DNA of 64,000 nt from the NCBI GenBank assembly GCA_950097015.1, contig CATNEN010000011.1, positions 372,001-436,000 of the forward strand. The letters are read 5' to 3'. The DNA is from Macrostomum hystrix. Its lineage: Eukaryota; Platyhelminthes; Macrostomidae. Positions 1 through 12,000 of the stretch are shown here, one piece after another. Numbering within the stretch: position 1 is the first letter of the stretch; each line of letters opens with the position of its first letter. Position numbers and translations under genes: made by a program. Under the pieces are notes generated by a model, which was not told where the DNA came from, did no database searches, and saw nothing but the letters and a program-made list of their open reading frames with translations.

Positions 1-640
1 GTCCAGTTAATGATGAGAGCAGTTTGGGATGGGATCAGTGTCCAGTTAATGATGAGAGCAGTTCGGGATGGGATCAGTGTCCAGTTAATGATGAGAGCAG
101 TTTGGGATGGGATCAGTGTCCAGTTAATGATGAGAGCAGTTTGGTATGGATCAGTGTCCAGTTTATGATGGGATTCGTTTAGGATGGATCAGTGTCCAGT
201 TTAGGATGGGATCAGTTTAGGATGGGATCAGTGTCCAGTTTAGGATGGGGTCAGTGTCCAGTTTATGATGAGATCAGTTTAGGATGGGATCAGTTTAGGA
301 TGGGATCCGTGTACAGTTTATGATGGGATCAGTTTAGGATGGGATCAGTTTAGGATGGGATCAGTTTAGGATGGGATCAGTTTAGGATGGGATCAGTGTC
401 CAGTTTAGGATGGGGTCAGTGTCCAGTTTATGATGAGATCAGTTTAGGATGGGATCAGTTTAGGATGGGATCCGTGTACAGTTTATGATGGGATCAGTTT
501 AGGATGGGATCAGTGTCCAGTTTAGGATGGAATCAGTGTCCAGCTTATGATGGGATCAATCTAGGATCGGATCAGTGTCGAGTTTATGATGAGATCAGTT
601 TAGGATAAGATCAGTATCCAGTTAAGCATGGGATCAGAGT
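1..640. repeat. 39-bp minisatellite, partly degenerate
   Basis: The first four units repeat exactly every 39 bases and begin gtccagttaatgatgaga. Further on the array breaks into mixtures of shorter modules (gtccagtttatgatg, ggatcagtttaggatg) that form a higher-order pattern. No coding potential. It lies downstream (3' side) of the KIFBP stop codon, so the KIFBP 3' UTR runs towards it. Confidence 0.9.
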
Positions 641-757
641 GGGATCAATCTCAGATTCAAATTCAAGACCTGGATGGAATGGGACAGTCGCAGGAAATTG
701 ATCGGAAGTATGTACCAGCTGTGATCGCATATCAGAAGTAGCGCTAAAGCACACAAT

Positions 758-3700
758 TCAAGCAAACTTCTCCATAGCTGACTGCAGTTTCACTGGCATG
801 AGGACCAGCATTTCCTTCAGCAAGCCCAGCTCAGGCGACATGACCGCGGCCGCGTCGGGAACCCGATCGCAGTAGTCGCTCACCTGGCGATAATTGGACT
901 CCGCTCGGCGCAGGTTGGCAAGCCGGCGATCCTTCGAAGCTTCGGGTAGGCGAGCGGCTACTCGGCCAGCGTGGAACAGGGCCAGCAGCACCGGCCTGGT
1001 GTCCACCGCCTCAAGTCGGTCAGGCAGGCAGGACTGCGGTGCTGGCAGGCGGAAACTGTCGACGAACGCGTCGAACTGGTTGATCGCGTCGCGGCCAATG
1101 GCGTTGGCTTTGGCCACGGCTGCCGGCGATGGAGTCTGGCCCGCGGCGGCGCAGGACTCGAGCGCTGACAGCTTGATGTCCAGCAAGTCCACCTGGTGCG
1201 AGAGGGAGAGAAGAACGGAGGCCGGGATTTGCAGATTCATGCAGCTTGGATGGGGGAGGACTGTAGATTGTAGAGGACTGTAGACTGTAGAGGACTGTAC
1301 ACTTGGCGGGGAACTACAGGAGGCTGACATTGTAGAAGTGGAGACTGAAAGATACGTCGAATGAAAGGATGGTGGGAGGGAGCGGGACTGATGGATGGCA
1401 GGGAGCGGGACTGATGGATGGCAGGGAGCGGGACTGATGGATGGCAGGGAGCGGGACTGAATGATGAGGGAGCGGGACTGAATGATGGGAGGGAGCGGGA
1501 CTGAATGATGGGAGGGAGCGGGACTGATGGATGACAGGGAGCGGGACTGAATGATGGGAGGGAGCGGGACTGATGGATGGGAGGGAGTGGGACTGATTGA
1601 TGGCAGGGAGTGTGACTGATGGATGACAGGGAGCGGGACTGAATGATGGGAGGGAGCGGGACTGATGGATGACAGGGAGCGGGACTGATGGATGGGAGGG
1701 AGCGGGACTGATGGATGGGAGGGAGTGGGACTGATTGATGGCAGGGAGTGTGACTGATGGATGAGAGGGAGTGGGACTGATGTATGGCAGGGAGCGGGAC
1801 TGATGGATGGATGGAGCGGGACTGATGGATGGATGGAGCGGGACTGAATGATGGGAGGGAGCGGGACTGAATGATGGGAGGGAGCGTTACTGAATGATAG
1901 GAGGGAGCGGGACTGATGAATGGCAGGGAGCGGGACTGAATGATGGAAGGGAGCGGGACTGATGGATGTAAAGGATGAACGAGACGTAAGGTTTAATGAA
2001 GAATGGATAAAACAAAATATTGAATTTTACCAGCGTTTCTCCCAGCTCGAATCTAAGCTGCCGACATAGCAGCAGGTAGAACTGCTGACTAAGCTGGCCA
2101 ATTAGGTCTCTAAGCATGTCGGCCCGTCGCTTGTGCATTCGGGCCCTGCGATCCGGGTCCAACTCGAACTGAATCAGGTGCAAGAAGGCGCGAGAATGGT
2201 CGCGAACTAGCTCGGCGTAGTCGGTGCAGTGCTCGTCAAGGCGGAAGAACTCTTTGGCCGAGGTGAGGTGGCGTTGAGCAAATAAGAATATCAAGCGAGC
2301 CTGGAGAGTTTTATAGAAAAGGAATAATAAGAAAAAATTAAATTTTGCGAATTTGGTGACTAGTAATAGCTAGTTTTCCCTTTCATTTTAGTTCTCAATT
2401 CACTAAATTTTACCAATCAGCAAATAGCCACCGATACCTTATAACCAACAAGCTTAGATCAACGTTCTGCATCTACAGTATACAGATCACATATATTTTT
2501 TGCCAATCACTTATCTATCTTTTTTTCCAGCCAATCATGTCGTTCGGCTCTCACCTGTTCAAAATTGACTGCCGGCAGGTAGGCAACCCTATCAGCGTGC
2601 TGTCCAGCCTCAACACTGGGAAATAAATCCTCGTACTCCAGCGAGCTGTGATTCAGTCCTGTTGATTCCTCTAACAGCTGCTGCTGAGCAACATCACGAG
2701 AGTACTCCAATAGGGCCAGGGCGTACTTCACCCAGCAGCGAGAGATGCTGGCCCGGTTGAACTGCAACTCGCTGTCCGGATTGTGCGATTCCTGCAATTT
2801 GAGAACAAATTATTTATCGATACATATTTGTCTTAAACTTCGAGTAAAGAAGATCCTAAAATATACCCTATCCACTATGATCGATTTTAAGGGGTGAGTG
2901 GCAGAGCGGTCTAACACGTTTGCCTCGCACCAAGATCCATAAGCTCGATTCCGCGGTCAGGCCACATTCATTTGGGACGCTGCCGCGGAGAGAAGGCGTG
3001 GGGGCTTGTCGTGCAATTTACACCCTTTTGGGCCTCCAAGGCATAGTGAAAGTGTACACTGCCCGACGATAATAAAGTCAGGAATCAGTGGAATGCAGTC
3101 AGTGCTCAGGAGTCAGCGGAATAACTACCGACCCCAGTGGAAATACCTCAGACAGGTATAAGCTAAGTAAAGCCAGTTATGCTCGGCTTACAAACGTCTC
3201 TGGATTTGCGGCTTCGGCTTCGGCGAAAACAGCCGCCGCCGTGCACAGGCACCGATGCGCCCTGGCGAAATCGCGCACTCCCAGGTAGTACTGGCTGAGC
3301 GCGGCGCAGTTCAGCGCCCACTCGCTGGCTGAATAGTCCGCCAGAGCAAGCTGCCTGTTCAGCGTCATCTGGCAGTAGCGGGCCGAGTCTGCCGGCCGGT
3401 CCGCTTTGCCAAAAGCCTGGGCCAGGTAGAACAGAGTCTTTGTGTGCAGAGTTTCGACCGAGCACGGATCTGTGGAGTCAGCTGGCACTGCCGCTGGGAA
3501 CAGATCAGCCAGAGCCCAGGCCTGGATTATAAATGTGTAGGCAGTTAATCATATTGATTACACCTGCCCCAATCTGGCCACATGTGCAGCCAACAGCACA
3601 GTCGCAGCTATTGCGCGGCGCATCTGAAGGCTGTACAGTCCATGGACTGGGGACATCACACCCAACCTCAAATACCCCAGCTACTGCTTGTACCCGTCTA

Positions 3701-5233
3701 TCGCCGTAAGTGTCTTGCTAAAGAACACAGATTGATCCAGTGGAGTTAGGAATCTAACCCACGACCTTCAAGTGGTGAGTCCGATGCTCTAACCACAAGG
3801 CTACAACCCCTCTTGCCAGAAGTTCTGCTGTATCGCAAACCGAATGCAGTCTTACCTTAGGAACTTTTGGTGCATACAATTTCCAAATTTAGGCTTGTAG
3901 ACTAGTGGCTAAAGCTAAAGGAAGCTTTGGATTCCTTACCGAGAGATCCCGAGTTCGAGTCTGAAGGGTAACTATTTGTGTCATTAAGCAAGGAATTTAA
4001 CTAACTCCCCTATTGCTTCAGTATCATAACCTGTGAAATGAGATCCAGCATCAGCAGTATAGGCAGCCTTACAATACTCACGCAATAGCTGCGGCTGTCC
4101 CATACGATGCATGTGGCCCTACTTGACTGTAACATTAAGCTTAGGACGTGAAAAGTTCTCAACCGGGGCATTCTTCCCGGTATTATAAATTCAGCCACAG
4201 CTCAAACGTATCAAATAAAGGTACCGAAGACAGAAAGATAAATAACATTATCTCACATGGGCCCCCTCATCTGCGGCCAGTATTCGCTTGCAGCGCAGGA
4301 AGAGAGCCTCGGCCCTGTGCAGCTGTTCGATGGCCTCGCCGTGTCGACCCAAATGACAGCTGGCGCAGCCAAGCCAGTTGAACAGCTGCACTTTTACAGA
4401 GGCCTCGCGCAATAGCCGGCCAGCATCCTCATTATTGTCTTCCTCCACTTCGTCAGCCAGCTGGCTGCTATTGCTGCCCTTTTCTTCTGTCTGTTCTTCA
4501 AGTAGACGCGTCAGCAGGCGGTGTCCCTCCGAGGCCTCCTCCGTCTCCAGGTAGTTGGCGGCCAAGCGAATTCGCAGCCATTTAAAACGAAGGCGTCGCT
4601 GATCACTGCTAGCTGGACAACATGGGACCAAAAGTACAATTATATAAGTTGCTTTCTTAAGAACTCTAATCTAATCTAGATCACATGCACACGCTAGAGC
4701 ACGTAATACAGGCTAGGTTACATATAACACACGCTAGGTCACATATGACACGCTAGATCACATATAACACACGCTAGATTACGCATGACATACGCTAGAT
4801 CACATATAACACACTCTAGATTACATATGACACACGCTAGATCACATATAACACACTCTAGATTACATATGACACACGCTAGATCACATATAACACACGC
4901 TAGATTACGCATGACACACGCTAGATCACATATAACACGCTAGATTACATATGACACACGCTAGATCACATATAAAACTGGCAAAGTCACATATGACACA
5001 CGACAAAACGAAGTTCATTTTAATTGGATAGAACTAAGAGACATCCAAGTTGTCATACAGTTGCTAGCATCCGCCAGATACTCCGACTCGATGGCTTTGA
5101 TAGCTTCCGTCAGCAGACGTCGAGCTTCGTAGCGCGATTTGTACGGCTCTTCTTCGGGGTCGTCAGCCGAGGCCTCCTCCAGGCGTAACGCTTGCGACAC
5201 TAAATCGCCGAGTTCGGCTTCTGTCGTAGGCGG
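758..5233 (-). CDS. KIFBP: KIF1-binding protein (KIFBP/KBP), six exons recovered, first exon missing
   Basis: KIFBP is a TPR-rich alpha-solenoid that binds kinesin motor domains and blocks their microtubule attachment; it is needed for axonal and mitochondrial transport. Exons in coding order: 5233-5059, 4612-4257, 3521-3192, 2791-2555, 2300-2031, 1192-758 (TGA at 760-758). All join in phase across GT-AG borders and give about 600 residues against 621 in human KIFBP. Recognisable blocks: EPYKSRYEARRLL near the N-terminus, FYLAQAFGKADRPADSARYC, SISRCWVKYALALL, SAKEFFRLDE, ARMHKRRADML, and a C-terminal block ending in LKEMLVLMPVKL. The junction FELGETL/VDLLDIKL aligns without gaps to the human family member as I remember it. 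The first recovered exon follows a TTTCTAG acceptor, so only a few N-terminal residues lie in an unresolved upstream exon. The ankyrin/SOCS gene is just upstream on the same strand. Confidence 0.9.
1370..1975. repeat. 23-bp minisatellite in the last KIFBP intron
   Basis: Units of about 23 bases built on gggactgatggatggcag, with variants (gaatgatgggaggg, ggatgacaggg), fill most of the 838-bp intron between KIFBP exons 2300-2031 and 1192-758. The array occupies transcribed but non-coding DNA. Confidence 0.9.
2893..3130 (+). mobile_element. tRNA-derived SINE (family S1), 3'-truncated copy
   Basis: It begins ggggtgagtggcagagcgg, which resembles a tRNA A box, and has a B-box-like agctcgattcc about 55 bases on. 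It continues into the family body (gccgcggagagaagg, tccaaggcatagtgaaag, gtgtacactgcc). It matches the fuller copies at 7508-7859, 23735-24214 and 34463-34793, but the tail is missing. It lies in the KIFBP intron 2792-3191. Confidence 0.75.
3575..3815 (-). mobile_element. tRNA-derived SINE-like repeat (family S2)
   Basis: On the minus strand it starts with a tRNA-like head: A-box-like TAGCCTTGTGGTTAGAGC, then B-box-like GTGGGTTAGATTCC. The body contains TTTAGCAAGACACTTACGG, a phrase resembling those in several animal tRNA-SINE families. A body fragment beginning catggactgaagagctg recurs near 30575-30690. It lies in the KIFBP intron between 3522 and 4256. No clear target duplication was seen. 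Confidence 0.55.
4685..4995. repeat. 21-bp minisatellite in the first recovered KIFBP intron
   Basis: About 14 units alternate cacgctagatcacatat and cacgctagattacatat, so every second unit differs (atcac versus attac). This is a dimeric higher-order structure. It is non-coding and sits between KIFBP exons 5233-5059 and 4612-4257. Confidence 0.9.
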
Positions 5234-5339
5234 CTAGAAATTGACCATGAATGAGTCGCTTTTACTGAGCCGCTTTGAAAGCGCAGCATAACGAACGCTA
5301 ATACTGAACACGTAGCTTGCAAAATCAAACCAGGAATCT

Positions 5340-5482
5340 AGACCTGGGTGTCTGAGAGTACTGTGAGAATGGGGATCTAGAACTGGATGGAGAGCATGGG
5401 GATCTAGAACTGGATGGAGAGCATGGGGATCTAGAACTGGATGGAGAGCATGGGGATCTAGAACTGGATGGAGAGCCAGGGT
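5340..5482. repeat. 27-bp minisatellite upstream of the KIFBP coding exons
   Basis: About five units of 27 bases contain ggggatctagaactggatgg. It lies between the ankyrin/SOCS gene and the first recovered KIFBP exon, either in a 5' intron or in the intergenic spacer. The open frames across it are repeat artefacts. Confidence 0.85.
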
Positions 5483-5826
5483 AACTCAATAAAAAACAGC
5501 CAATTAAAATAAGTTGAAATTCGACACAACGGATTGCAATTGATGGATTGCAAAATAGTAAGTAAGTATGCAAGCATTTTATCATTTCATAAACCAGGCA
5601 CACTCAGAAAGCGCAATAAATCAGTATATTTTGAGTTGATTCTATTTTTAGCAAGCAATAACAGCATTAGCAGGTCTTGAAGATCATTGTGCAGTGCGGT
5701 CAGACAGTGCGGAGTGATAATAATCAGTACATGATAAGATAAAAAAACCTGAAATAAGTGCAACTTTCATAACGATGCAACAAAAACACGACGCAAGCGA
5801 ATGAGAAATTTGAAAGGATAGAAGGC

Positions 5827-5832
5827 TTTATT
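5827..5832 (-). terminator. Candidate poly(A) signal of the ankyrin/SOCS gene
   Basis: AATAAA on the minus strand, about 170 bases after the stop at 6004-6002. The position is right for cleavage of the ankyrin/SOCS transcript before KIFBP begins. The motif is short and could occur by chance. Confidence 0.45.
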
Positions 5833-6001
5833 AATGCACTTTTAAACAAAAATTTTATCATTTTACCCTTGAGACAAGGTAGCAATATGAATGAAGTAAA
5901 ACAAAAAAGCTGCAAATATAGACAGACAGTTCTGCTACTTAAAGGAGCCTTACACAATATTTTTACCAGCGCGTACATGTATTTGGCCCAACAGCGAGGT
6001 G

Positions 6002-9000
6002 TCACATAGCAATGGCCTGCAGCAGGGCAAATACGTCGGCGAACTCCGGGTCGAACAGCAGCGACATGCGCAGCTTGGCATCGCCGGATAGCGGCAGGCG
6101 AAGCTGCAGCCAGTCGGCCGCCGTGCGCAGCGGCTGCGGGGGGATCAGGACGCGGCGCGCCGCTGTACGCGCCAAATGGCGCAGAGAGAATGGCGAAGAC
6201 CACACGGCGTCAAGGCGCTCCGCTACCGAGTCCTGCGGTGGGTGAAAGCGATTCTTTTCACTTATAAAATTAAATGAGTATTAATAAAAATGCATAACTA
6301 ATTAATCGGCATAATTTGGGCCTAATTTATCCCAAAATTACAATTCCTACACTGTACGCTTTTTGTTGTCCTAATTAGTAAAACTAATTTTGAATAATTG
6401 AATCCTTTTACTTCCAATTACTGCCACTAGCAGTAGTTTTGTTAGGATGCGTGCACCATTCTAAAATACTGTCAGATTGCTCATAAAAAATAATTGCTCA
6501 CATCGAAAAAATTACTGCCACTTAAGTAGCGTATATAGGACAAGTATCACCAAAACATAATTATTATATGTTGAACAAGTATTTCCCCTGCCACTATTAG
6601 AAGAGTAGGTAGGGCATGTAAATACCCAACAAATTAACTATATTATCCATCGGATCATTATTTCCCTTTTCCTAAATATAAATACACCCAGGCAGACAAT
6701 CAGCCTTTACACATTTTACTGGGATTCATCAAATCCATATAGACCAAATCGTTATTTCGTTATTTCACATTTATCCAGAAATTACCGATCGTGCAAATGT
6801 TAAGCAACCACGGACCATATGTATAATGAAAGAAACTAACGGCTTCAATTATTTTTAAACTGACAAAGAAAGTCTGTTAATTGCATAATATCTTAGTAGA
6901 GATTATTAGATCTAGTAAAAACATAGCTTCTAATAAAATACAGACGAAATGTCTTCACTGATTACTTTATCATTTTTATGTTCAGTTTTGTACAATTATG
7001 TACCATTATTTATCCTTCCAAACTTGCATTTTTAATAGGAAAGTCGAATTCCATAAGCAGCTAAACTCACCTTAGCCCGCCTGGCCTCAACAACAGCTGC
7101 CGGCCACTGCTGCAGCTGCTGGCAGCGCCACAGATAGGCCGGCGAGCCACCAGCCAACAGCAGCAGCAGGGCAGATTCAAGGTCCTCAGTTAGCAAGCAG
7201 AAGGCCAGGGGATCCAGGCGACAGCCGGGCAGCGGCAGGTGCAGCGGACAGCACACGGCTAGCAGGCTGGGCAGTAGCTGTGGTCGCTCCTGCAGTGCTG
7301 CCTCCAGAACCGCAGGATGTCGCAGGGCGGCCACGGCCAGTCTGGGCGGACAGTCCTGCAGGAGGGCCTCGGCTGGACGGCCCGGCTGTCGCAACAGGTA
7401 GGCGCGGACCAGATCCGCATAACAACCGGCTGATGATAGCAGTTCATTCCAATGGTTAGAGTGCAATCATAGAAATAATCAACATATACAAGCTAGCATA
7501 TAGTGAAATAAAAATAATAACTGCAGGAGGGCTGCGGGCAATGGCACATCATTTGTTGACCCGCAGCCAGCGAGGAATACTGTCCATTTCGCTCACTCCT
7601 GAGCACACACACACATAGATACTGTACGCAGGCACACACTCACACAGGTGCGTACATCTGCCCTGACTTTATCATCGTCAGATAGTGTACACTTCACTGT
7701 GCCTTGAAGGTTGGCCCCCAAGGGCGTAAATTGCACGACAAGCCCCCAAGCCTTCTCTCCGCAGCTGCGCCCAAAATTAATGTGGGCTCGCCGCGAAATC
7801 GAGCTCAGGGACCTTGGTGCGTGAGGCAAACGCGTAAACCGCACTGCCACCGACCCCCTCATATCGTGAACAATCCCTAAATATATTAATGAAAGTGCGA
7901 AAGAAAGCCATAAATTGCTCACAGGTCAGCTGGGGATCCTCCGCGGGCAAAAAAGGCGAGCCGTGCATGAGAAGTTTATAACAGGCCACAAGCATTGGCA
8001 GCGGCCATCGATCTGAAGCGGCCAGCTCAGCGGCCACCTCAGGCCTGGTCAGGGCAGCCGCAAGATCCGGTCTGGATTCGGAGGCAAGCCGAGCCAGATG
8101 ATCAACGGCTCCCTCAACTTGGCCAGCCAGCAGCAGCAGAGCGGGCGGGCGGCAGCGCTGATTTGGAGCGGCGGCTGCGGCGGCGGACTCATAGAGCGGC
8201 TCAGACGGGAGGACCTCGGCAGGGCGAAGCTCCAAGAGTGCGCAGGCGCATGCCAGGGCCTCGACACTGGGCGCGGCTTGGCACGCCACGGAGAGGCTGG
8301 ACTGGCAGCGGTACAGCCCACCTGAGGTTAGAACGAAGGGTGCGGGCTACATGCACCAAGTTCTACTCTGACCACAGTGGTTATTATTTGGATCCATGAT
8401 TTCAACAGAGTTAATTCTTTCGGCTAGACATCTCTTGTCTGCGCCTTGCTTACCATTCAGTCCAGTCGGAGCCGCAGCCTCCGAGGTCGTCACCGGAGCT
8501 CCCAGCTCCAGAAGTCGACGACAAGCGGCCGGTCGGCCCATTCGACAGGCCGCCTCCAGGGCCGGACGACAAGTGGCAACCGGGGCACCGCTTCGCACCA
8601 GGGCGTCGATGAGCTCGGCGGAGTCGGCCAGAGCCGCAAGAACCAGACAGGCTTCGGTTGGCCGGGCGCCTCGCTCCAGCAGTATCCGGGCCAGTTCCAG
8701 GCTGCGATTCCGGCATGCGTGAGCTAGAGGGCTGGAACTGGCCGGATCAGCTGCCACCGCCGCCGCCAACGTCGTTTGAACCGATGCTGGCGACGACTTC
8801 GGACCCAACGCGACGGCGGCAATGGGTCCCGCTCCAGGCGCTCCAGTTGATGAGCTCGTTGATGACGCCTGGGCGTTAACATCGACTTGGCTGTGCTCGA
8901 GAAGCTGAGCTACGATGGCTCGATGGTTGTGCTGGCATGCGACCTAATTTTATGGGTTCGAGAGCACAGGCCCATGTACTCTGTAATAACTTAAGACTGA

Positions 9001-12000
9001 AGGCTGGCCAAGAATTGATTCACAAGATCGTAGCGAGCCAGTTGGAAGTTGCGGCTCCTTATATTATCGCTCTGTTCTATTTGACCCTAGGGCTTAGGGC
9101 ACGGCTGGGCCCCGCGGGCCAGCCACCTCAACCAGCACGCAAGCCACGCGTGACACTGATAAACAACTCAGCTTGCACTAAGAACCGACAGACATAAACA
9201 ATCGATGGTAGCAAAGCCATAATACAAAGTGGTGCAGAGTGAACGCATTGAATAACATTCAAGAGTCTATTGAATAACATCACATCTCCCCTCTGAGTCA
9301 GTTTTCTCCCATCACAGCTGCAGTCTCTCAGGTGGGCCACGAGCTCTCAGAGGGTACCGCCGGGGATTCGTGGCATCCCGACGCGCGTTGCTCTCCGGTC
9401 CGTCGGCGGGTTCAGGTGCCGCCTCACCGCTGGTGGCGCCGCTGGCGACAGTATCAGGAGTGGCGCGCGCACCGCCAGTTCCCAGGGTCGCGTCACCGCC
9501 GCCATCAGTTAGCGGCTGGCCGGCATCAGCGATGTCGAGGTCGAAGCCGTCAGCGCGGGCCGCAACCAGCTGATCCGCATGCCGCATGTGCTGACCGCGC
9601 TGCGAGTCGACGATGCAGTTGCGGCTGCCAGCGCCCTTGATGACGCCCTCCGCCCAGCGCGGCGTGTCGCCGGCTCTCGCACCGGCGCTGAAGTCGCGGA
9701 AGAGCACACGATCACCGGTTTGGAACTCACGCGCCGCCTTCCTGCTCGGTAGCAGCTGCTCCTGTCGCTGTCGCACGTCGTCGGCCAGTGACGGTGCCAG
9801 TAGATCCAGGCGGCATCGGAGCCGCCGGCCGATGAGTAGTTGGCTGGGAGCGACGCCACTGACGCTGTGCGGCGTGTTGCGGTAGCCGAGCAGCAGTCGC
9901 TGGAGCTCGGCATCAGAATGACCGCTCTTGAGCAGATGCCGCTTTAGAACTTGGACGAAGCGCTCGGCTTGGCCATTCGTGGCAGGATGGAAAGGTGCCG
10001 AGAACACATGACGAATGCCATTGGCTCGGGTGAATTCGGCGAACTCGGCGGAGGCGAACTGCGGCCCGTTGTCGGACACCAGCGTGCGCGGGATGCCTTG
10101 GCGGGCGAAGATCTCCGGCAGACTCACGATTGTGGCTGCCGCTGTGGTGCAGCGCATCCGCACGACCTCCGGCCACTTGCTGTGGGCGTCCACCACCACC
10201 AGGTACACATGACCGTCGACAGGCCCGGCGAAGTCGACATGCAGGCGCTCCCACGGCTCCGACGGGAACGGCCACGGCTGCACGGGCGCCTTTGGCGGGT
10301 CGGGCTGGTTGAGCTGACAGGTCCTGCAGGTCTTAGTAGCAGCCTCCAAATCGCCGTCGATTCCTGGCCACCAGACGTAGCTGCGAGCTAGGGCGCGCAT
10401 TCTGCTGGTGCCTGGATGCGCCTGGTGGAGCTCTTGGATCACGTGATCGCGCAGCGCCGCTGGTACTACGACTCTGGCGCCCCACAACACGCAGCCTTGG
10501 TCAACCGACAGCTCCGTCTGCCGCCGGGCGTAGTCGCTCAGCTCGGCGCCGATGGGCGCCCCAGTCTGCAGGCAGCGTAGCACGCGGCCCAGCGATGCGT
10601 CTGTCCGCGTGTGTCGCGCCACCGTCTGCGCCGTGACGGCCGATCCGGCCCCCTCGTCGAGTAGCAGCGAGTTGACGGCCGCCTCCTCCTCGAACAGCTG
10701 CGGCAGCGGCAGTCGCGAGAGCGAGTCGCAGTTAGCGTGCTTCTCCGTCGGCCGGAACTCGAGCGCATAGTCGTAGCTCGCCAGGCGGATGGCCCAGCGC
10801 TGCATGCGGGCGGCCGCATGCGCCGGGATGCCCTTGCGCTCGCCTAGCAGCCCCAGCAGCGGCAGATGGTCAGTGACGATGGTGAAGCGGCGGCCATAGA
10901 GGAACTGGTGGAAGCGGTCCAGGCCGAACATGATGGCCAGCGCCTCCTTGTCCAGTTGCGAGTAGCCGCGCTGTGCCGTGGTCAGGCTCCGGCTAGCGAA
11001 GGCGACCGCGCAGTCCTTGTCGCCGATGCGGTGCGTCAGCACTACGCCAAGGCCGTAGGGAGAGGCGTCGCACTCCAATCGCAGCGGCAGGTCCGGGCTG
11101 TAGTGCACGAGCACCGGGGACCGAAGCAGCAGCCGCTTTGCCTCGGCGAACGCTTGCTGCTGCGGCCGTTCCCAGGACCAGCGCGTGTTCTTGACCAGGA
11201 GCTGATGCAGCGGCGCCAGCACGGTGGATAGATTCGGCAGGAATTTGCCGTACTGCGCCAGCATTCCAAGAAACGAGCGCAGCTGGCTGACGTCCGTCGG
11301 GGCAGGTGCGTCCTGGACTGCGGCGACTCGGTCAGGCAGCGGGCTGAGGCCGTTTGCGTCGATGCGATGCCCAAGATACTCGACCGAGTCCTTGAAGAAC
11401 TGGCACTTGCTCTTGTTCAGGCGAAGGCCGGCGCCCTGCAGGCGTTGCAGAGCCAGCGCGAGATTCTTCTTGTGCTGCTGCAGAGTGCGGCCTGTGACCA
11501 GTATGTCGTCGACGAACACTTGGACGGCGTCCAGGTCTCCCAGCAGGGTGTCCAGCGTCCGCTGGAAGATTGCGCTGGCGCTCGAGATACCGAAAGGCAG
11601 GCGGTTGACTTGGAAAAGACCTCGCGGCGTGTTGATGGTGAGGAACGCCTTGCTGTCTTCGGCCAGCGGAAGCTGCAAGAAGGCGTTGGACAGGTCCAGC
11701 TTGGACCATTTGCAGCCGCCGCCGAGCTTCGCAAAGAGATCCTCGATCCGCGGCAGTGGATAGTGCTCCGGCCGGCTCGCCTGGTTGTAGGTCAGCTTGT
11801 AGTCGCCGCAGATCCGGACGCTGCCATCCTTCTTAACAACCGGTACGATCGGCGCTGCCCAGTAGCTGTGCTTGACGGCCGTGATGATCCCGCTGGCCTC
11901 CATGCGCTGAAGCTCGGCGTCAACACGCTCCCGAAGAGCGTAGGGGACCGGGCGGGCCTTGAAGAACTTCGGCTGCGCGTCATCGGAGACTTGCAACCGC

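Noticed and set aside
3885-3965. A tRNA-like stretch with gactagtggctaaagc and gagttcgagtctg
   Set aside because: The A- and B-box-like words are present but no cloverleaf could be drawn with convincing stems; probably a SINE remnant, too weak to annotate.
5240-5305. A minus-strand ATG (about 5290) that could start KIFBP if a 32-base intron were removed
   Set aside because: The implied intron is too short for an animal spliceosomal intron, so the first exon is left unresolved.
5325-5603. A Ser/Pro/Arg repeat frame on the minus strand
   Set aside because: It is the translation of the 27-bp minisatellite and lacks any recognisable gene structure.
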